From Aquabacterium sp. (GTDB taxonomy: Bacteria > Pseudomonadota > Gammaproteobacteria > Burkholderiales > Burkholderiaceae_C), in NCBI RefSeq assembly GCF_030652515.1, contig NZ_JAUSAR010000047.1:1-54257 (forward strand): DNA of 54,257 bases. Direction: 5' to 3'. The position numbers and the translations under genes are program-made. The notes under the pieces are model-generated. The model saw only the letters and a program-made list of their open reading frames with translations, was not told where the DNA came from and did not search any database. Shown here in pieces: positions 9,552-17,960 of the stretch. Within the stretch, counting starts at the first letter, position 1, and every line of letters starts with the position of its first letter.

Positions 9552-10622
9552 GTGGCGGTGATCAACACCGACACCATCGTCATTGGCGCAGGCCCGGTGG
9601 GCCTGTTCCAAGCGTTCCAGTTGGGCCTGCTGGGCCTGAACACCCACGTGATCGACGCCTTGCCTGAAGCGGGCGGCCAATGCGTGGCGCTGTACCCCGA
9701 CAAGCCCATTTACGACGTGCCTGGCGTGCCCGTGTGCACCGGCCGTGAACTGGCGCAGTTGCTGCTGGCCCAGGCCAGGCCATTTCTGCCGCGCGACCCG
9801 GCCTCAGGCCAGATCGCCAACCTGCACTTGAATGACCAGGTCGCCAGCGTCCAGCCATTGGCCGATGGCGGCTTTGAAATCGCCACACAACAAGGCCTGC
9901 AGTTTCACTGCCGCGCCGTGTTCGTGGCGGCGGGTGCTGGCGCCTTCGTGCCCCGCACCCTGAACGTGGCGGCGCTGGATGGCGCAGCCAATGTTCACTA
10001 CCACTTGCCTGAAGCCCTGAGCGCGGCACCCTGGGTGGGCCAGCACCTGGTCATGGCCGGTGGGGGCGAAGAAGCCTTGACGGCCGTTGAAGCCCTGATG
10101 GACGGGCCTGCCGATGCCCGCCCTGCCAGCCTGACCCTGCTGCACCGCCGCGACCAGTTCCAGGCCCCGCCCGAGCAAGAAGCCCGCGTGCGCGCCTGGA
10201 TCGCCCAAGGCCAGGTCAAACTGGCCCTGGGCCTGCCCTCGGGCGCAGATCTGCAAGGCGGCCGCGTGACCGCACTGCAATGCCTGGGCGCTGATGGCGC
10301 GACCCACGCCCTGCCCCTGGACCACCTGCTGATCAGGCTGGGCCTGAGCCCCAAGCTCGGCCCGCTGGTCGATTGGGGCTTCCAGCTTGACCGCAAGCAG
10401 GTCAGCGTGTCGCCCGACGGTTATCAAAGCTCGGTCAAGGGCATTTACGCCGTGGGTGACATCAACACCTACCCGGGCAAGAAACGCCTGCTGCTGTGCG
10501 GCTTTCACGAAGCCACGTTGGCGGCACACCACGCGCTTGCGCAACTCAAGCCCGACCAGCCCCAACACCTGCAATACACCACCACCAGCACCCTGCTGCA
10601 CCAGCGGCTGGGCCTGGCCTAG
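9552..10622 (+). CDS. Thioredoxin-reductase-like ferredoxin-NADP reductase
   Basis: FAD enzyme expected to move electrons between NADPH and ferredoxin. The 356-residue protein starts with a GTG only two bases behind the fdxA stop. It has the FAD dinucleotide-binding motif VIGAGPVGLFQAFQLG at the N-terminus, PEAGGQCVALYPDKPIYDVPG typical of the TrxR-like FNR group, a central nucleotide-binding part with HLVMAGGGEEAL, and the C-terminal GIYAVGDINTYPGKKRLLL. The redox-active CxxC of true thioredoxin reductases is absent, which fits the FNR type. Coupled to fdxA, it completes an NADPH to ferredoxin to CysI chain (inferred). Confidence 0.9.
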   Translation: MAVINTDTIVIGAGPVGLFQAFQLGLLGLNTHVIDALPEAGGQCVALYPDKPIYDVPGVPVCTGRELAQLLLAQARPFLPRDPASGQIANLHLNDQVASVQPLADGGFEIATQQGLQFHCRAVFVAAGAGAFVPRTLNVAALDGAANVHYHLPEALSAAPWVGQHLVMAGGGEEALTAVEALMDGPADARPASLTLLHRRDQFQAPPEQEARVRAWIAQGQVKLALGLPSGADLQGGRVTALQCLGADGATHALPLDHLLIRLGLSPKLGPLVDWGFQLDRKQVSVSPDGYQSSVKGIYAVGDINTYPGKKRLLLCGFHEATLAAHHALAQLKPDQPQHLQYTTTSTLLHQRLGLA

Positions 10623-10643
10623 TTCTTTTCTCTGTCGTACGCC

Positions 10644-12821
10644 ATGCTGCAAAAAACAAATCAAGCGCGCCACCCCAGTGGCGCCGCACTCACCCTGCTC
10701 GCCTCACTGGTTTGCTCCACGGTGGGCTCGGCCCACGCCCAGACCGACACGTCGGCCGAGGCCTTGCCCACGGTCACGGTCAAGGCCACCAGCCCGCGCG
10801 TCAACCAGGCCAGCATCACCGGCTTTGGCGACACGCCCGCCTGGCAATTGCCGATGCAGGCGCAAACCTTTTCCAGCACCGCGCTGAAGAACAACGGCGT
10901 GCAGCGCCTGTCGGACCTGACCAGCCTGGACGCCAGCATCAGCGATTCGTACAACGCGCAGGGCTATTGGGACTTCCTGTCGGTGCGCGGCTTCACGCTG
11001 GACAACGCCTACAACTACCGCCGCGAAGGCCTGCCCATCATCGCGGAGACCAGCATCCCGCTGGACAACAAGGATGGCATTGAAGTGCTCAAGGGCACCA
11101 GCGGCATGCAGGCGGGCGTCAGCTCGCCGGGCGGCTTGGTGAACTACCTCGTCAAACGGCCAACCGGCCATGTGCGCTCCGCCACGTTGGCTTTCACCGG
11201 GGGCAGCAGCGTGTTGGGCGCGGTGGACCTGTCCGAGCGATTTGGCGTGGGCCAGGCCTTCGGCCTGCGCCTGAATGCCGCCTATGAGCACCTGGACCCG
11301 AACGAGCGCTACGCTGACGGCAAACGCCACCTGCTGGCCCTGGCCACCGACTGGCGCGTGAACACCAGCAACCTGCTTGAGTTTGAAATCGAGCGCAGCC
11401 GCCGCCAGCAGGCCAGCGTGCCAGGCTTCAGCCTGCTGGGCGGCACCCTGCCCGCTGCCAACACCATCAACCCCGACATCAACTTGAACCACCAGCCCTG
11501 GGCCATGCCCGTGGTGATGGAAGCCACCACCGGTACCCTGCGTTGGACCTCGCAGTTGAACGCCGATTGGGGGTTGACCACCACTTACGGCATCCAGCAG
11601 CTGTACAGCGACGACCGCACTGTGTTCCCCTTTGGTTGCGGGAGCTCGCTCGCCAGCTATTGCAGCGATGGCACATTCGACGTCTACGACTACCAGAGCG
11701 AAGCAGAAAAGCGCATCAGCCAAGCACTGAACATTGCACTGCAAAGCAAGCCGATCAAGGTCGGCGGCACGGCCCATGCGCTGCGCCTTGCAGCCCTTCG
11801 TACCAGCCAACGCACTGACCTGAACTCCTCGGCTTTCAATCCACTGTCCGGTCCGGGCAACATCTCAGGCGAGTTCGGCCCCTATGCACGCAACCCGCTG
11901 ATCACCACGGCTCAGCATATTCGTCACCTCAAGAACACCGAGCTGTCCGTGAGCGACGCCATCACCTTGTCGGATCAATGGCACGCATGGCTGGGATTGC
12001 GACACACCCAATTGCACCGCTACGTGGCGTTGAGCACACAGAGCTTGGCCGGCAAAACCGCCGAGCAGACCTTCACGACGCCCTGGGCGGCCTTGGGCTA
12101 CACCTTTGCACCCAAGCGACAGGTTTACGCCAGTTGGGGCGAAGGCGTGGAATCCCCCAATGCCCCCGACACAACGCCAGCTTTCGCTGCCTATGCCAAT
12201 GCTGGGGAACCGTTGCCCGCCCAGAAAAGCCGCCAGTTCGAAATCGGCGTCAAAGGCCAGGAGACCGAATGGGGTTGGGCACTCAACGCCTTCCAGATCC
12301 ACCGCCCCCAGGCAGGCACCATCAACACCTTGCCCGACCCCACCTACACCCTGGACGGCCAGGCGGTACACACCGGGCTGGAAGGTCAGCTTCAATCACA
12401 TTGGGGCCCCTGGGATCTGAACGCCAGCGCCATGTTGCTGCACGCTGAACGCCAAGGCAGCGCCAACGCCCAACTCAACGGCAAGCAGCCCGTCAACGTG
12501 CCCGACTACACCTTCAAGCTGTCGGCCGACTACAAGGTTGCCATGCTCCAGGGCCTGACCTTGCAAGGCCAACTGGTGCACGAAGGCCGCCGCATGGTGC
12601 TGGAGGACAACAGCATCAGCATCCCCGCCTGGTCCCGCGTGGACACGGGGCTGCGCTACGTGCAAGGCTGGCGCCAGCAAGGCGCGCTGACCTGGCGCCT
12701 GGGCATCAAGAACCTGTTCGACACCCGGGCCTGGCGTGAGGCGCCCCTGCAGTTCAACCACGCCTACCTGTTTCCGCTGGCCAGGCGCACGGTGACGGCG
12801 TCGGTACAAGCTGACTTCTGA
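10644..12821 (+). CDS. TonB-dependent siderophore receptor
   Basis: Outer-membrane receptor for active uptake of ferric siderophores. The 725-residue precursor has a signal peptide ending near AHAQTD, an N-terminal plug with a TonB-box-like LPTVTVKA, FLSVRGFTLDNAYNYRREG and KDGIEVLKGTSGMQAG (the plug signatures of the FecA/FhuE group), and a long beta-barrel ending ARRTVTASVQADF with the terminal phenylalanine required for barrel assembly. It begins 21 bases behind the ferredoxin reductase, so it may share its transcript. No FecIR-type signalling domain is evident at the N-terminus. The ligand cannot be told from sequence. Confidence 0.93.
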   Translation: MLQKTNQARHPSGAALTLLASLVCSTVGSAHAQTDTSAEALPTVTVKATSPRVNQASITGFGDTPAWQLPMQAQTFSSTALKNNGVQRLSDLTSLDASISDSYNAQGYWDFLSVRGFTLDNAYNYRREGLPIIAETSIPLDNKDGIEVLKGTSGMQAGVSSPGGLVNYLVKRPTGHVRSATLAFTGGSSVLGAVDLSERFGVGQAFGLRLNAAYEHLDPNERYADGKRHLLALATDWRVNTSNLLEFEIERSRRQQASVPGFSLLGGTLPAANTINPDINLNHQPWAMPVVMEATTGTLRWTSQLNADWGLTTTYGIQQLYSDDRTVFPFGCGSSLASYCSDGTFDVYDYQSEAEKRISQALNIALQSKPIKVGGTAHALRLAALRTSQRTDLNSSAFNPLSGPGNISGEFGPYARNPLITTAQHIRHLKNTELSVSDAITLSDQWHAWLGLRHTQLHRYVALSTQSLAGKTAEQTFTTPWAALGYTFAPKRQVYASWGEGVESPNAPDTTPAFAAYANAGEPLPAQKSRQFEIGVKGQETEWGWALNAFQIHRPQAGTINTLPDPTYTLDGQAVHTGLEGQLQSHWGPWDLNASAMLLHAERQGSANAQLNGKQPVNVPDYTFKLSADYKVAMLQGLTLQGQLVHEGRRMVLEDNSISIPAWSRVDTGLRYVQGWRQQGALTWRLGIKNLFDTRAWREAPLQFNHAYLFPLARRTVTASVQADF

Positions 12822-12848
12822 GGTGAATGCGCAAAAAAACGCGCGCAC

Positions 12849-12878
12849 TTGCTGAGTCGCCTGAAAAACTGCTATAGT
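12849..12878 (+). promoter_or_regulatory. Promoter of tRNA-Asn
   Basis: TTGCTG at 12849-12854 and TATAGT at 12873-12878 are separated by 18 bases, and TGC before the TATAGT makes an extended -10. The expected start near 12885 would leave about 50 bases before the mature tRNA. This is read from the sequence only. Confidence 0.6.
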
Positions 12879-12937
12879 TTCGTTCTCGATTGATCACTGC
12901 AACGCGCAAGCCAAGCAGCCCAATTGAACCGACATAT

Positions 12938-13013
12938 TCCTCGATAGCTCAGTCGGTAGAGCGCCGGACTGTTAATCCGTAGGTCCCTGGTTCGAGCCCA
13001 GGTCGAGGAGCCA
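12938..13013 (+). tRNA. tRNA-Asn (GUU anticodon)
   Basis: Cloverleaf of 76 bases with encoded CCA. The acceptor arm is TCCTCGA (12938-12944) paired with TCGAGGA (13003-13009), discriminator G at 13010 and CCA at 13011-13013. The D arm carries AGCTCAGTCGGTAGAGC, the anticodon GTT is at 12971-12973 in the loop CTGTTAA, and the T arm has GGTTCGAGCC. A terminator hairpin follows within 10 bases. Confidence 0.97.
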
Positions 13014-13021
13014 AATTTGAG

Positions 13022-13056
13022 AACGCCTCAAGCAGCAATGTTTGGGGCGTTTTTCT
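13022..13056 (+). terminator. Intrinsic terminator behind tRNA-Asn
   Basis: AACGCCTCAA (13022-13031) pairs with TTGGGGCGTT (13042-13051) over 10 bp with one G-T pair, loop of about 10 bases, followed by a T run. The hairpin, including the loop, is nearly repeated at 13746-13781. Confidence 0.85.
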
Positions 13057-13081
13057 TTCCCCCCTTCGCATGGACCTCCCA

Positions 13082-13429
13082 ATGAGCACCCTGCCCGCCT
13101 GCCCTCAGTGCCAGTCCGCCTTCACCTATGAAGACGGCAATCAGCTCATCTGCCCTGAGTGCGGACACGAGTGGTCAGCAGCAACCAGCGCGTCGTCGGC
13201 ACCTGATGACATCCGCGTGATCCGCGATGCCAACGGCAATGAACTCAAAGACGGCGACACGGTCACGGTGATCAAGGACTTGAAGATCAAAGGCTCTTCG
13301 CTCGTGGTCAAGGTCGGCACCAAGGTCAAGAACATCCGTCTGGCCGAGGGCGATCACGACATCGACTGCAAGATCGACGGTATCGGCGCGATGGGACTGA
13401 AATCAGAATTCGTCAGGAAGCTTTCATGA
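13082..13429 (+). CDS. yjdM: YjdM/PhnA family zinc-ribbon protein
   Basis: Member of the PhnA/YjdM family, once thought to be a phosphonoacetate hydrolase; its real function is unclear. The product has an N-terminal zinc ribbon formed by CPQC and CPEC (with [18 protein letters not shown]), a short linker, and a beta-barrel C-terminal domain with [17 protein letters not shown] and [17 protein letters not shown]. The ATG at 13082 ([10 protein letters not shown]) fits homologues better than the ATG at 13070. It follows the tRNA-Asn terminator, and its stop overlaps the next gene by four bases. Confidence 0.93.
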   Translation: MSTLPACPQCQSAFTYEDGNQLICPECGHEWSAATSASSAPDDIRVIRDANGNELKDGDTVTVIKDLKIKGSSLVVKVGTKVKNIRLAEGDHDIDCKIDGIGAMGLKSEFVRKLS

Positions 13430-13710
13430 AACCAATCCAAGCTGGCGACCACGCCGAAATCATCGAAGGTGCCCTGGGCACCAAGGGCCCGAACGTGGGC
13501 AAGAAGGTTCGCGTCGTGTGCCTGCGTGGGGAACACAGTGAGCATGGCCGCATCTGGAAGGTCGAGGGTGAAGGCTTGATCAGCGAATATGGCGCCGTGG
13601 GCACGACGGTGGACTGTGCTCAGTCGTGGTTAAGGAAGATTGAACCGCCTGAGGTGGGTTCGGACACTGCAGCCAGGAAGGAACTCGATACGCCATTGAC
13701 GCAGACATAG
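13426..13710 (+). CDS. Small protein of unknown function, coupled to yjdM
   Basis: A 94-residue protein I do not recognise. It begins with [19 protein letters not shown] and continues with [14 protein letters not shown] and [20 protein letters not shown], a run of short beta strands with a glycine-rich turn that recalls SH3-like or KOW-type small barrels; this is an impression, not a match. The start overlaps the yjdM stop (ATGA), so the two are probably translated together. The charged C-terminal tail after about residue 75 looks unstructured. A terminator lies 36 bases downstream. Confidence 0.7.
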   Translation: MKPIQAGDHAEIIEGALGTKGPNVGKKVRVVCLRGEHSEHGRIWKVEGEGLISEYGAVGTTVDCAQSWLRKIEPPEVGSDTAARKELDTPLTQT

Positions 13711-13745
13711 AAAAAGTCAGCACCTGCGAGGTGTGCACAAATCGG

Positions 13746-13781
13746 AAACGCCTCACGCAGCGATGTTGGAGGCGTTTTTCT
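13746..13781 (+). terminator. Intrinsic terminator, near copy of the tRNA-Asn terminator
   Basis: AAACGCCTC (13746-13754) pairs with GAGGCGTTT (13769-13777) and a T run follows. Stem, loop (GCAGCGATGTT) and downstream TTTTTCTTT all match the hairpin at 13022-13056 with only a few changes. Confidence 0.85.
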
Positions 13782-13877
13782 TTGCTGGTTCGGAAACCGA
13801 ACTAGGATGGCCGATGAAGCATGATCAACGCACTTGCGTTCATCCACGCAAACCTCAGACATCCACAGGGAGCAACA

Positions 13878-14186
13878 ATGCTAGAACTTCGCCCGACTTG
13901 CGAACACTGCAATGGCGCACTTCCAGCGAACTCGACCGAAGCACGCATCTGCAGTTTTGAATGCACGTTCTGCGCAACTTGCGCCACAACGGTTCTTCGT
14001 AATGTTTGCCCAAACTGCGGCGGTGGCTTCGTCCAGAGACCGATTCGCCCCTCGAAGAATTGGAAAAACGAAAACTTCCTCGGGAAGTACCCAGCCAGCA
14101 CGACAGTCAAGCACCGGCCGGTGAATATCGACAATCACCTCGTGTTTTCCGCCCCCATCAAGGATCTGCCGCCTGAACAAAGATGA
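13878..14186 (+). CDS. DUF1272 family zinc-binding protein
   Basis: Protein of the DUF1272 family, a small cysteine-rich protein of unknown role. The ATG at 13878 has AGGGAG 5-10 bases before it and gives MLELRPTCEHCNGALP, the usual family start; an upstream in-frame ATG at 13821 is less likely. Cysteine pairs occur in CEHC, CSFECTFC, CATC and CPNCGGG, enough for two zinc sites. The last 45 residues after PIRPSKNW are not part of the conserved domain. It stands alone between a terminator and a 273-base gap. Confidence 0.88.
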   Translation: MLELRPTCEHCNGALPANSTEARICSFECTFCATCATTVLRNVCPNCGGGFVQRPIRPSKNWKNENFLGKYPASTTVKHRPVNIDNHLVFSAPIKDLPPEQR

Positions 14187-14459
14187 AACCAATGCGTCGT
14201 CAGCCAGAAGGTGACGCCCCCCCCATTCCGCTTCTCAGACGATGAAGACGACCTCTGGCCTGTGCAAGCTGTCAGGGCGTCAGTGCTGACCAACGCCCCC
14301 CGTTTTGAGCATGTAGTGACTTCGGCGACTGGTCGCATGACGGCGCGACATTCGGCAAGCTGACATCATTCAACAACTGCTGGATGATGGCCTGCTGATA
14401 CCCTGAATTGACTCCGGCGCATGGCACAAATACGCATCGGCACCAACACACCACCTTCA

Positions 14460-15701
14460 ATGAAACTCAAGACTTTCGCCGTCACCTTCCTGGCCGCCAT
14501 CGCCATGGCCGCAACCGCTGGCTGGCTTTCCCTGGACAAGGAAACCCGCGCCCTCCTGGCCACGCTGCCCACCAACGCCAACGTCCTGTTCTGGACCCAA
14601 GCCCAACGCGACGCCGGCTTCCGCGCGCTGGACCGGCTGCCCGTCCTCGCCAAATCACACGTCGTCCCCGCCAGCATCACCCCATTGGCGCTGCCCCCAG
14701 GCCCACCACTGAAGTTGCCCCTGGACGTCGATGCCTTCATGGCTGGCCAGCGCAGCGCCGCCCTCATCGTGCTGCACGACGGCAAGGTGCGCCTGGAGCG
14801 CTACGGCCTGGGCTTCGATGCCAGCGGCCGTTGGACGAGCTTCTCAGTGGCCAAGTCGGTCACGTCCACCCTGGTGGGCGCGGCCATCCGCGACGGCTTC
14901 ATCAAAAGCATGGATGACAAGGTCACCGACTACATCCCGCAGATGAAAGGCTCGGCGTATGACGATGTCAGCGTGCGGCAGTTGATGACCATGACCTCGG
15001 GCGTCCGCTGGAACGAAGACTATGCCGACCCCAGCTCCGATGTGGCACGCTTCAACAACCACAAGCCGGAAGAAGGCGTCAATGCGCTGGTGAGCTACAT
15101 GCGCCGCCTGCCACGCGATGTGCCCGCAGGCACGCGCTGGCACTACAGCACCGGCGAGACCAACCTGATCGGCATCCTGCTCGCTCAGGCAGTCAAAAAG
15201 CCGCTGGCCACCTACCTGTCCGAGAAGATCTGGGGCCCCGCTGGCATGGAGCAACAAGCCACCTGGATCCTCAGCAAGACGGGGCAAGAGATCAGCGGCT
15301 GCTGCATCCAGGCCGCCGCGCGAGACTTCGCCCGCTTTGGGCTGTTCATCGCCAACGGCGCCCGCGTCAACGGGCAAAGCATCGTGCCTGAAGGTTGGCT
15401 GGCCGAGGCCACCAGCACGCGTGTGGGCATCGGCCAACCTGAGCGCGGCTACGGGTATCAGTGGTGGACGTTGGCCGATGGCAGCTTCATGGCGCGCGGC
15501 ATCTTCGGCCAAGGCATCTTCATCGACCCCAAGCGCAAGCTCGTGATCGTCACCAACGCCAACTGGGCTGGCGGCGCGCGGGACCCGGTGGCCGCTGCGG
15601 CACGCGAGGGCTTCTTCAAGGCGGTGCAGAAGGCTGTCGATGATGAGACGGTCGGTTTCAAAAATTCCACGTCGAGCATCAGCCCCGCTGGGCCGCTTTG
15701 A
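14460..15701 (+). CDS. Serine hydrolase, class C beta-lactamase/penicillin-binding fold
   Basis: Exported or membrane-anchored serine hydrolase of the beta-lactamase-related family (Pfam Beta-lactamase). From the ATG at 14460 the product has 413 residues, with an N-terminal hydrophobic segment (MKLKTFAVTFLAAIAMAATA). The active-site SxxK is Ser129-Val-Ala-Lys132 in SFSVAKS, and Tyr229 of HYSTGETN replaces the YxN motif as YST. KYGYQWW-like and IFGQGIFIDP segments near the end correspond to the KTG-side strand. A start at 14421 is possible but adds residues before the signal. The substrate is unknown; esterase or peptidase is more likely than antibiotic resistance. Confidence 0.9.
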   Translation: MKLKTFAVTFLAAIAMAATAGWLSLDKETRALLATLPTNANVLFWTQAQRDAGFRALDRLPVLAKSHVVPASITPLALPPGPPLKLPLDVDAFMAGQRSAALIVLHDGKVRLERYGLGFDASGRWTSFSVAKSVTSTLVGAAIRDGFIKSMDDKVTDYIPQMKGSAYDDVSVRQLMTMTSGVRWNEDYADPSSDVARFNNHKPEEGVNALVSYMRRLPRDVPAGTRWHYSTGETNLIGILLAQAVKKPLATYLSEKIWGPAGMEQQATWILSKTGQEISGCCIQAAARDFARFGLFIANGARVNGQSIVPEGWLAEATSTRVGIGQPERGYGYQWWTLADGSFMARGIFGQGIFIDPKRKLVIVTNANWAGGARDPVAAAAREGFFKAVQKAVDDETVGFKNSTSSISPAGPL

Positions 15702-15792
15702 TCGCAGCAAGAGCGGCGCCCTGTCACCAAGTTGACGCCAAGTTCAGGTCTGATGCGCAGCATGCATCTGCATGAACCAGACCAAGAGTGAC

Positions 15793-16896
15793 ATGACCAA
15801 AGCAATGATCCTGGCTGCCGGACAGGGCACACGTGTCCGCCCTCTGACCAAGCGCACCCCCAAGCCCATGGTTCCGATCCTCGGCAAGCCCGTTCTGGAG
15901 TACCTCATCGAGCTTTTGGCTCGCTACGGGGTCAAGGAGATCATGGTGAACGTGTCTTCCAACCATTGGAAGATTGAGAACTACTTCGGCGATGGACACC
16001 GCTGGGGCGTCGAAATAGGCTACTCCTACGAAGGAGTTCGTGAGCACGGCGAGATCATGCCCAAACCGCTGGGATCAGCTGGAGGCATGCGCAAGATCCA
16101 GGATTTCAGTGGGTTCTTTGACGAGACCACCATCGTGTTGTGCGGCGATGCCATCATCGATTTGGACATCCATGCGGCGCTGAGCGAACACTGGAACAAG
16201 AAGGCCATGGCCAGTGTGGTGGCCTTGGAGGTACCGCAAGATCAGGTCAGCAACTACGGCATCGTGGTGGCTGACCGTGAAGGCAAGGTCACTTCTTTCC
16301 AGGAAAAACCCAAGACCGGAAAAGCCAAATCAAACTTGGCCAGCACCGGGATCTACATTTTCGAGCCTGCCATTCTGGAAATCGTGCCACCTGGTGTGGA
16401 GTTCGACATTGGCAGCCAGTTGTTTCCCTTGTTGGCTGAACAAGGCTTGCCGTTCTATGCGCAGCGTCGAACTTTCAACTGGATTGACATCGGCCGTGTC
16501 AGTGACTACTGGTCCGTGTGCCAGCGTGTGCTGCGGGGAGAAATTGCCGACATGCGGATGCCTGGAACAGAGGTTCGGCCTGGCGTGTGGGTTGGCCTGA
16601 ACACGCGCATAGACTGGGCCACCGTCAACGTCACTGGACCGGTTTACATCGGCTCCGGCTCCTGCCTGGAGGCAGGTGTAACGATAGAAGGCCCAAGCTG
16701 GATTGGACACGGTTGCAACTTGCGCAAGAACAGCACCGTGGTGAGAAGCACCTTGTTTGAATACACGCGTTTGAGTGAAGGCGTCATCTTCAACGAGGTC
16801 ATTGCCTCACCTCAATATTGTGTGGGCCGCCATGGTCATACCACTTACCACGGTGATGAAAGCACCACCTTGCGCTGGGGAGACGCGCGCGCCTAA
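15793..16896 (+). CDS. Sugar-phosphate nucleotidyltransferase with left-handed beta-helix tail
   Basis: NTP transferase probably making an activated sugar such as GDP-mannose or NDP-glucose for surface polysaccharide. The start at 15793 gives MTKAMILAAGQGTRVRPLT, the nucleotide-binding signature, followed by KPMVPILGKPVLEYLIELL. VLCGDAIIDLD provides the metal-binding aspartate and EKPKTG the sugar-phosphate loop. The region from about residue 255 has hexapeptide-type turns (GPVYIGSGSCLEAGVTIEG, SWIGHGCNLRKNS) indicating a left-handed beta helix as in GlmU or ManC-like proteins. The sugar specificity cannot be read. Its stop overlaps the end of the convergent small gene by four bases. Confidence 0.9.
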   Translation: MTKAMILAAGQGTRVRPLTKRTPKPMVPILGKPVLEYLIELLARYGVKEIMVNVSSNHWKIENYFGDGHRWGVEIGYSYEGVREHGEIMPKPLGSAGGMRKIQDFSGFFDETTIVLCGDAIIDLDIHAALSEHWNKKAMASVVALEVPQDQVSNYGIVVADREGKVTSFQEKPKTGKAKSNLASTGIYIFEPAILEIVPPGVEFDIGSQLFPLLAEQGLPFYAQRRTFNWIDIGRVSDYWSVCQRVLRGEIADMRMPGTEVRPGVWVGLNTRIDWATVNVTGPVYIGSGSCLEAGVTIEGPSWIGHGCNLRKNSTVVRSTLFEYTRLSEGVIFNEVIASPQYCVGRHGHTTYHGDESTTLRWGDARA

Positions 16897-17147
16897 TTGG
16901 AGAAGGTCGAAGATTGAAATCCGCTTGTCAAAGATCGGTCACGATCATTCGCTTGCCGAGCCCTTGCTTCAAAGACCTTGTCGAGCATGCGTGCGGTCTC
17001 GCGCCTTCGTTGCTCATGCTGCCGCCCCCAAGAAGCCAGACCTGCCAGAGCCAACAATGCCAGCAACCCCGCCAAGACCGACTTGGGAAAGCCCGCCAAA
17101 GAGCAGGCAGCCATTATCAGAATCACTCCGACCCAAGTTGCTTTCAT
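16893..17147 (-). CDS. Small two-helix membrane protein, unknown
   Basis: Possible gene of 84 residues. From the ATG at 17147 the product has two hydrophobic stretches (WVGVILIMAACSLAG and VLAGLLALLALAGLASW) followed by a strongly basic helix RRRETARMLDKVFEARAR. That layout is more protein-like than the overlapping plus-strand frames. There is no convincing ribosome site, and an upstream TTG start at 17174 exists. It overlaps the end of the nucleotidyltransferase by four bases on the opposite strand. No family recognised. Confidence 0.45.
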   Translation of the reverse strand: MKATWVGVILIMAACSLAGFPKSVLAGLLALLALAGLASWGRQHEQRRRETARMLDKVFEARARQANDRDRSLTSGFQSSTFSN

Positions 17148-17251
17148 GACAGGTTCATCGAACCGCGGTATCAAGCTTGAGTGCTAACTGCTGGAGCATC
17201 TTGTGCAGCAAGCTGTGGCCTATCAACGCCCATGCCCGAGGCTGAAGCTTC

Positions 17252-17539
17252 CTACTGACTTGGCAGGCGCCACGGGGAATGCATTGAGACGATCTGATGG
17301 GCTGCCTCGGCCTCTTCTATCAACCCTGAGGCCTGCAATGCCAAGGCGACATGCTCTGGCCCCTGACTGAATGGACAAATTTCACTCAAGGTATCAAGCG
17401 AGGTGAAACCGTTGACCAGGAGCAGAAGCCGCCGATGATCTTGGTCCATTGGCGGAGCAATGGAAGGCATTGCGGCAGCTTGCCCTTTGGCGGTGCGGCG
17501 AAAGACCGTGTTCGTGCGCGAAATGATTGGCTGATTCAT
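17252..17539 (-). CDS. Small protein of unknown function with FRRTAKGQ motif
   Basis: A 95-residue product starting at the ATG at 17539, with GGAG 8 bases upstream. It contains NTVFRRTAKGQAAA, then DHRRLLLLVNGFTSLDTL and ALQASGLIEEAE. This arrangement resembles small helical (winged-helix-like) proteins that I recall from other Burkholderiales, where a TxKG segment is followed by LRRLLILVDG, but no function is known to me. It is isolated: a small possible gene lies downstream and about 420 bases without genes lie upstream. Confidence 0.6.
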   Translation of the reverse strand: MNQPIISRTNTVFRRTAKGQAAAMPSIAPPMDQDHRRLLLLVNGFTSLDTLSEICPFSQGPEHVALALQASGLIEEAEAAHQIVSMHSPWRLPSQ

Positions 17540-17960
17540 GTTCACTGCTCCAGTGCATTGGTTGAATGACGCCATATGTTGCGTTCGCAATGACTTCTCA
17601 CGGGTGCACAACACCTTCTCGCAAAACCTATGCTCATGTGTCTATTCAATTGAGCGCGTAGGCATGACGGATCATTCTTCACGCGATATGTGACAAATCA
17701 ATTACAACGCCCCATACGCCATGATCTGATCAACCCACGGCGTCAAAAAAGGTTAGCTCCAAAATCTGTCGGAATTGCTGATTCTTTTCAAGGCCTTACG
17801 GAAATTTTCAGCTGTGTGGACCTGATTGGCCGACAGCCAACCGACCGCGAACCGCCTGGCGGGGAGCCATCGCCCCAGTCAAAGGTGCTGGCCAAGAGTG
17901 CACTTCAGGGGCGCCTGCGGCCAGCAAGCATGGATGCAAATTGTGGTCATCGACTCTTGG
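17540..17960. other. Gene-poor stretch beside decayed CYTH remnant
   Basis: About 420 bases with no convincing gene on either strand. Short open frames exist, but none has a ribosome site or recognisable protein pattern. Base composition is lower in GC than the flanking genes. I see no hairpin with a T run and no repeat. It probably represents the decayed continuation of the neighbouring CYTH-domain remnant and old recombination debris. Confidence 0.5.

Noticed and set aside
13014..14200. Integrative element at tRNA-Asn
   Set aside because: tRNA genes are common integration sites, but there is no integrase and I see no repeat of the tRNA 3' end downstream within the window.
14187..14459. Possible coding remnant reading DIIQQLLDDGLLIP before a TGA
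   Set aside because: Only about 20 codons read like a protein tail, and an upstream piece is in another frame after a stop; without a search I cannot separate this from chance.
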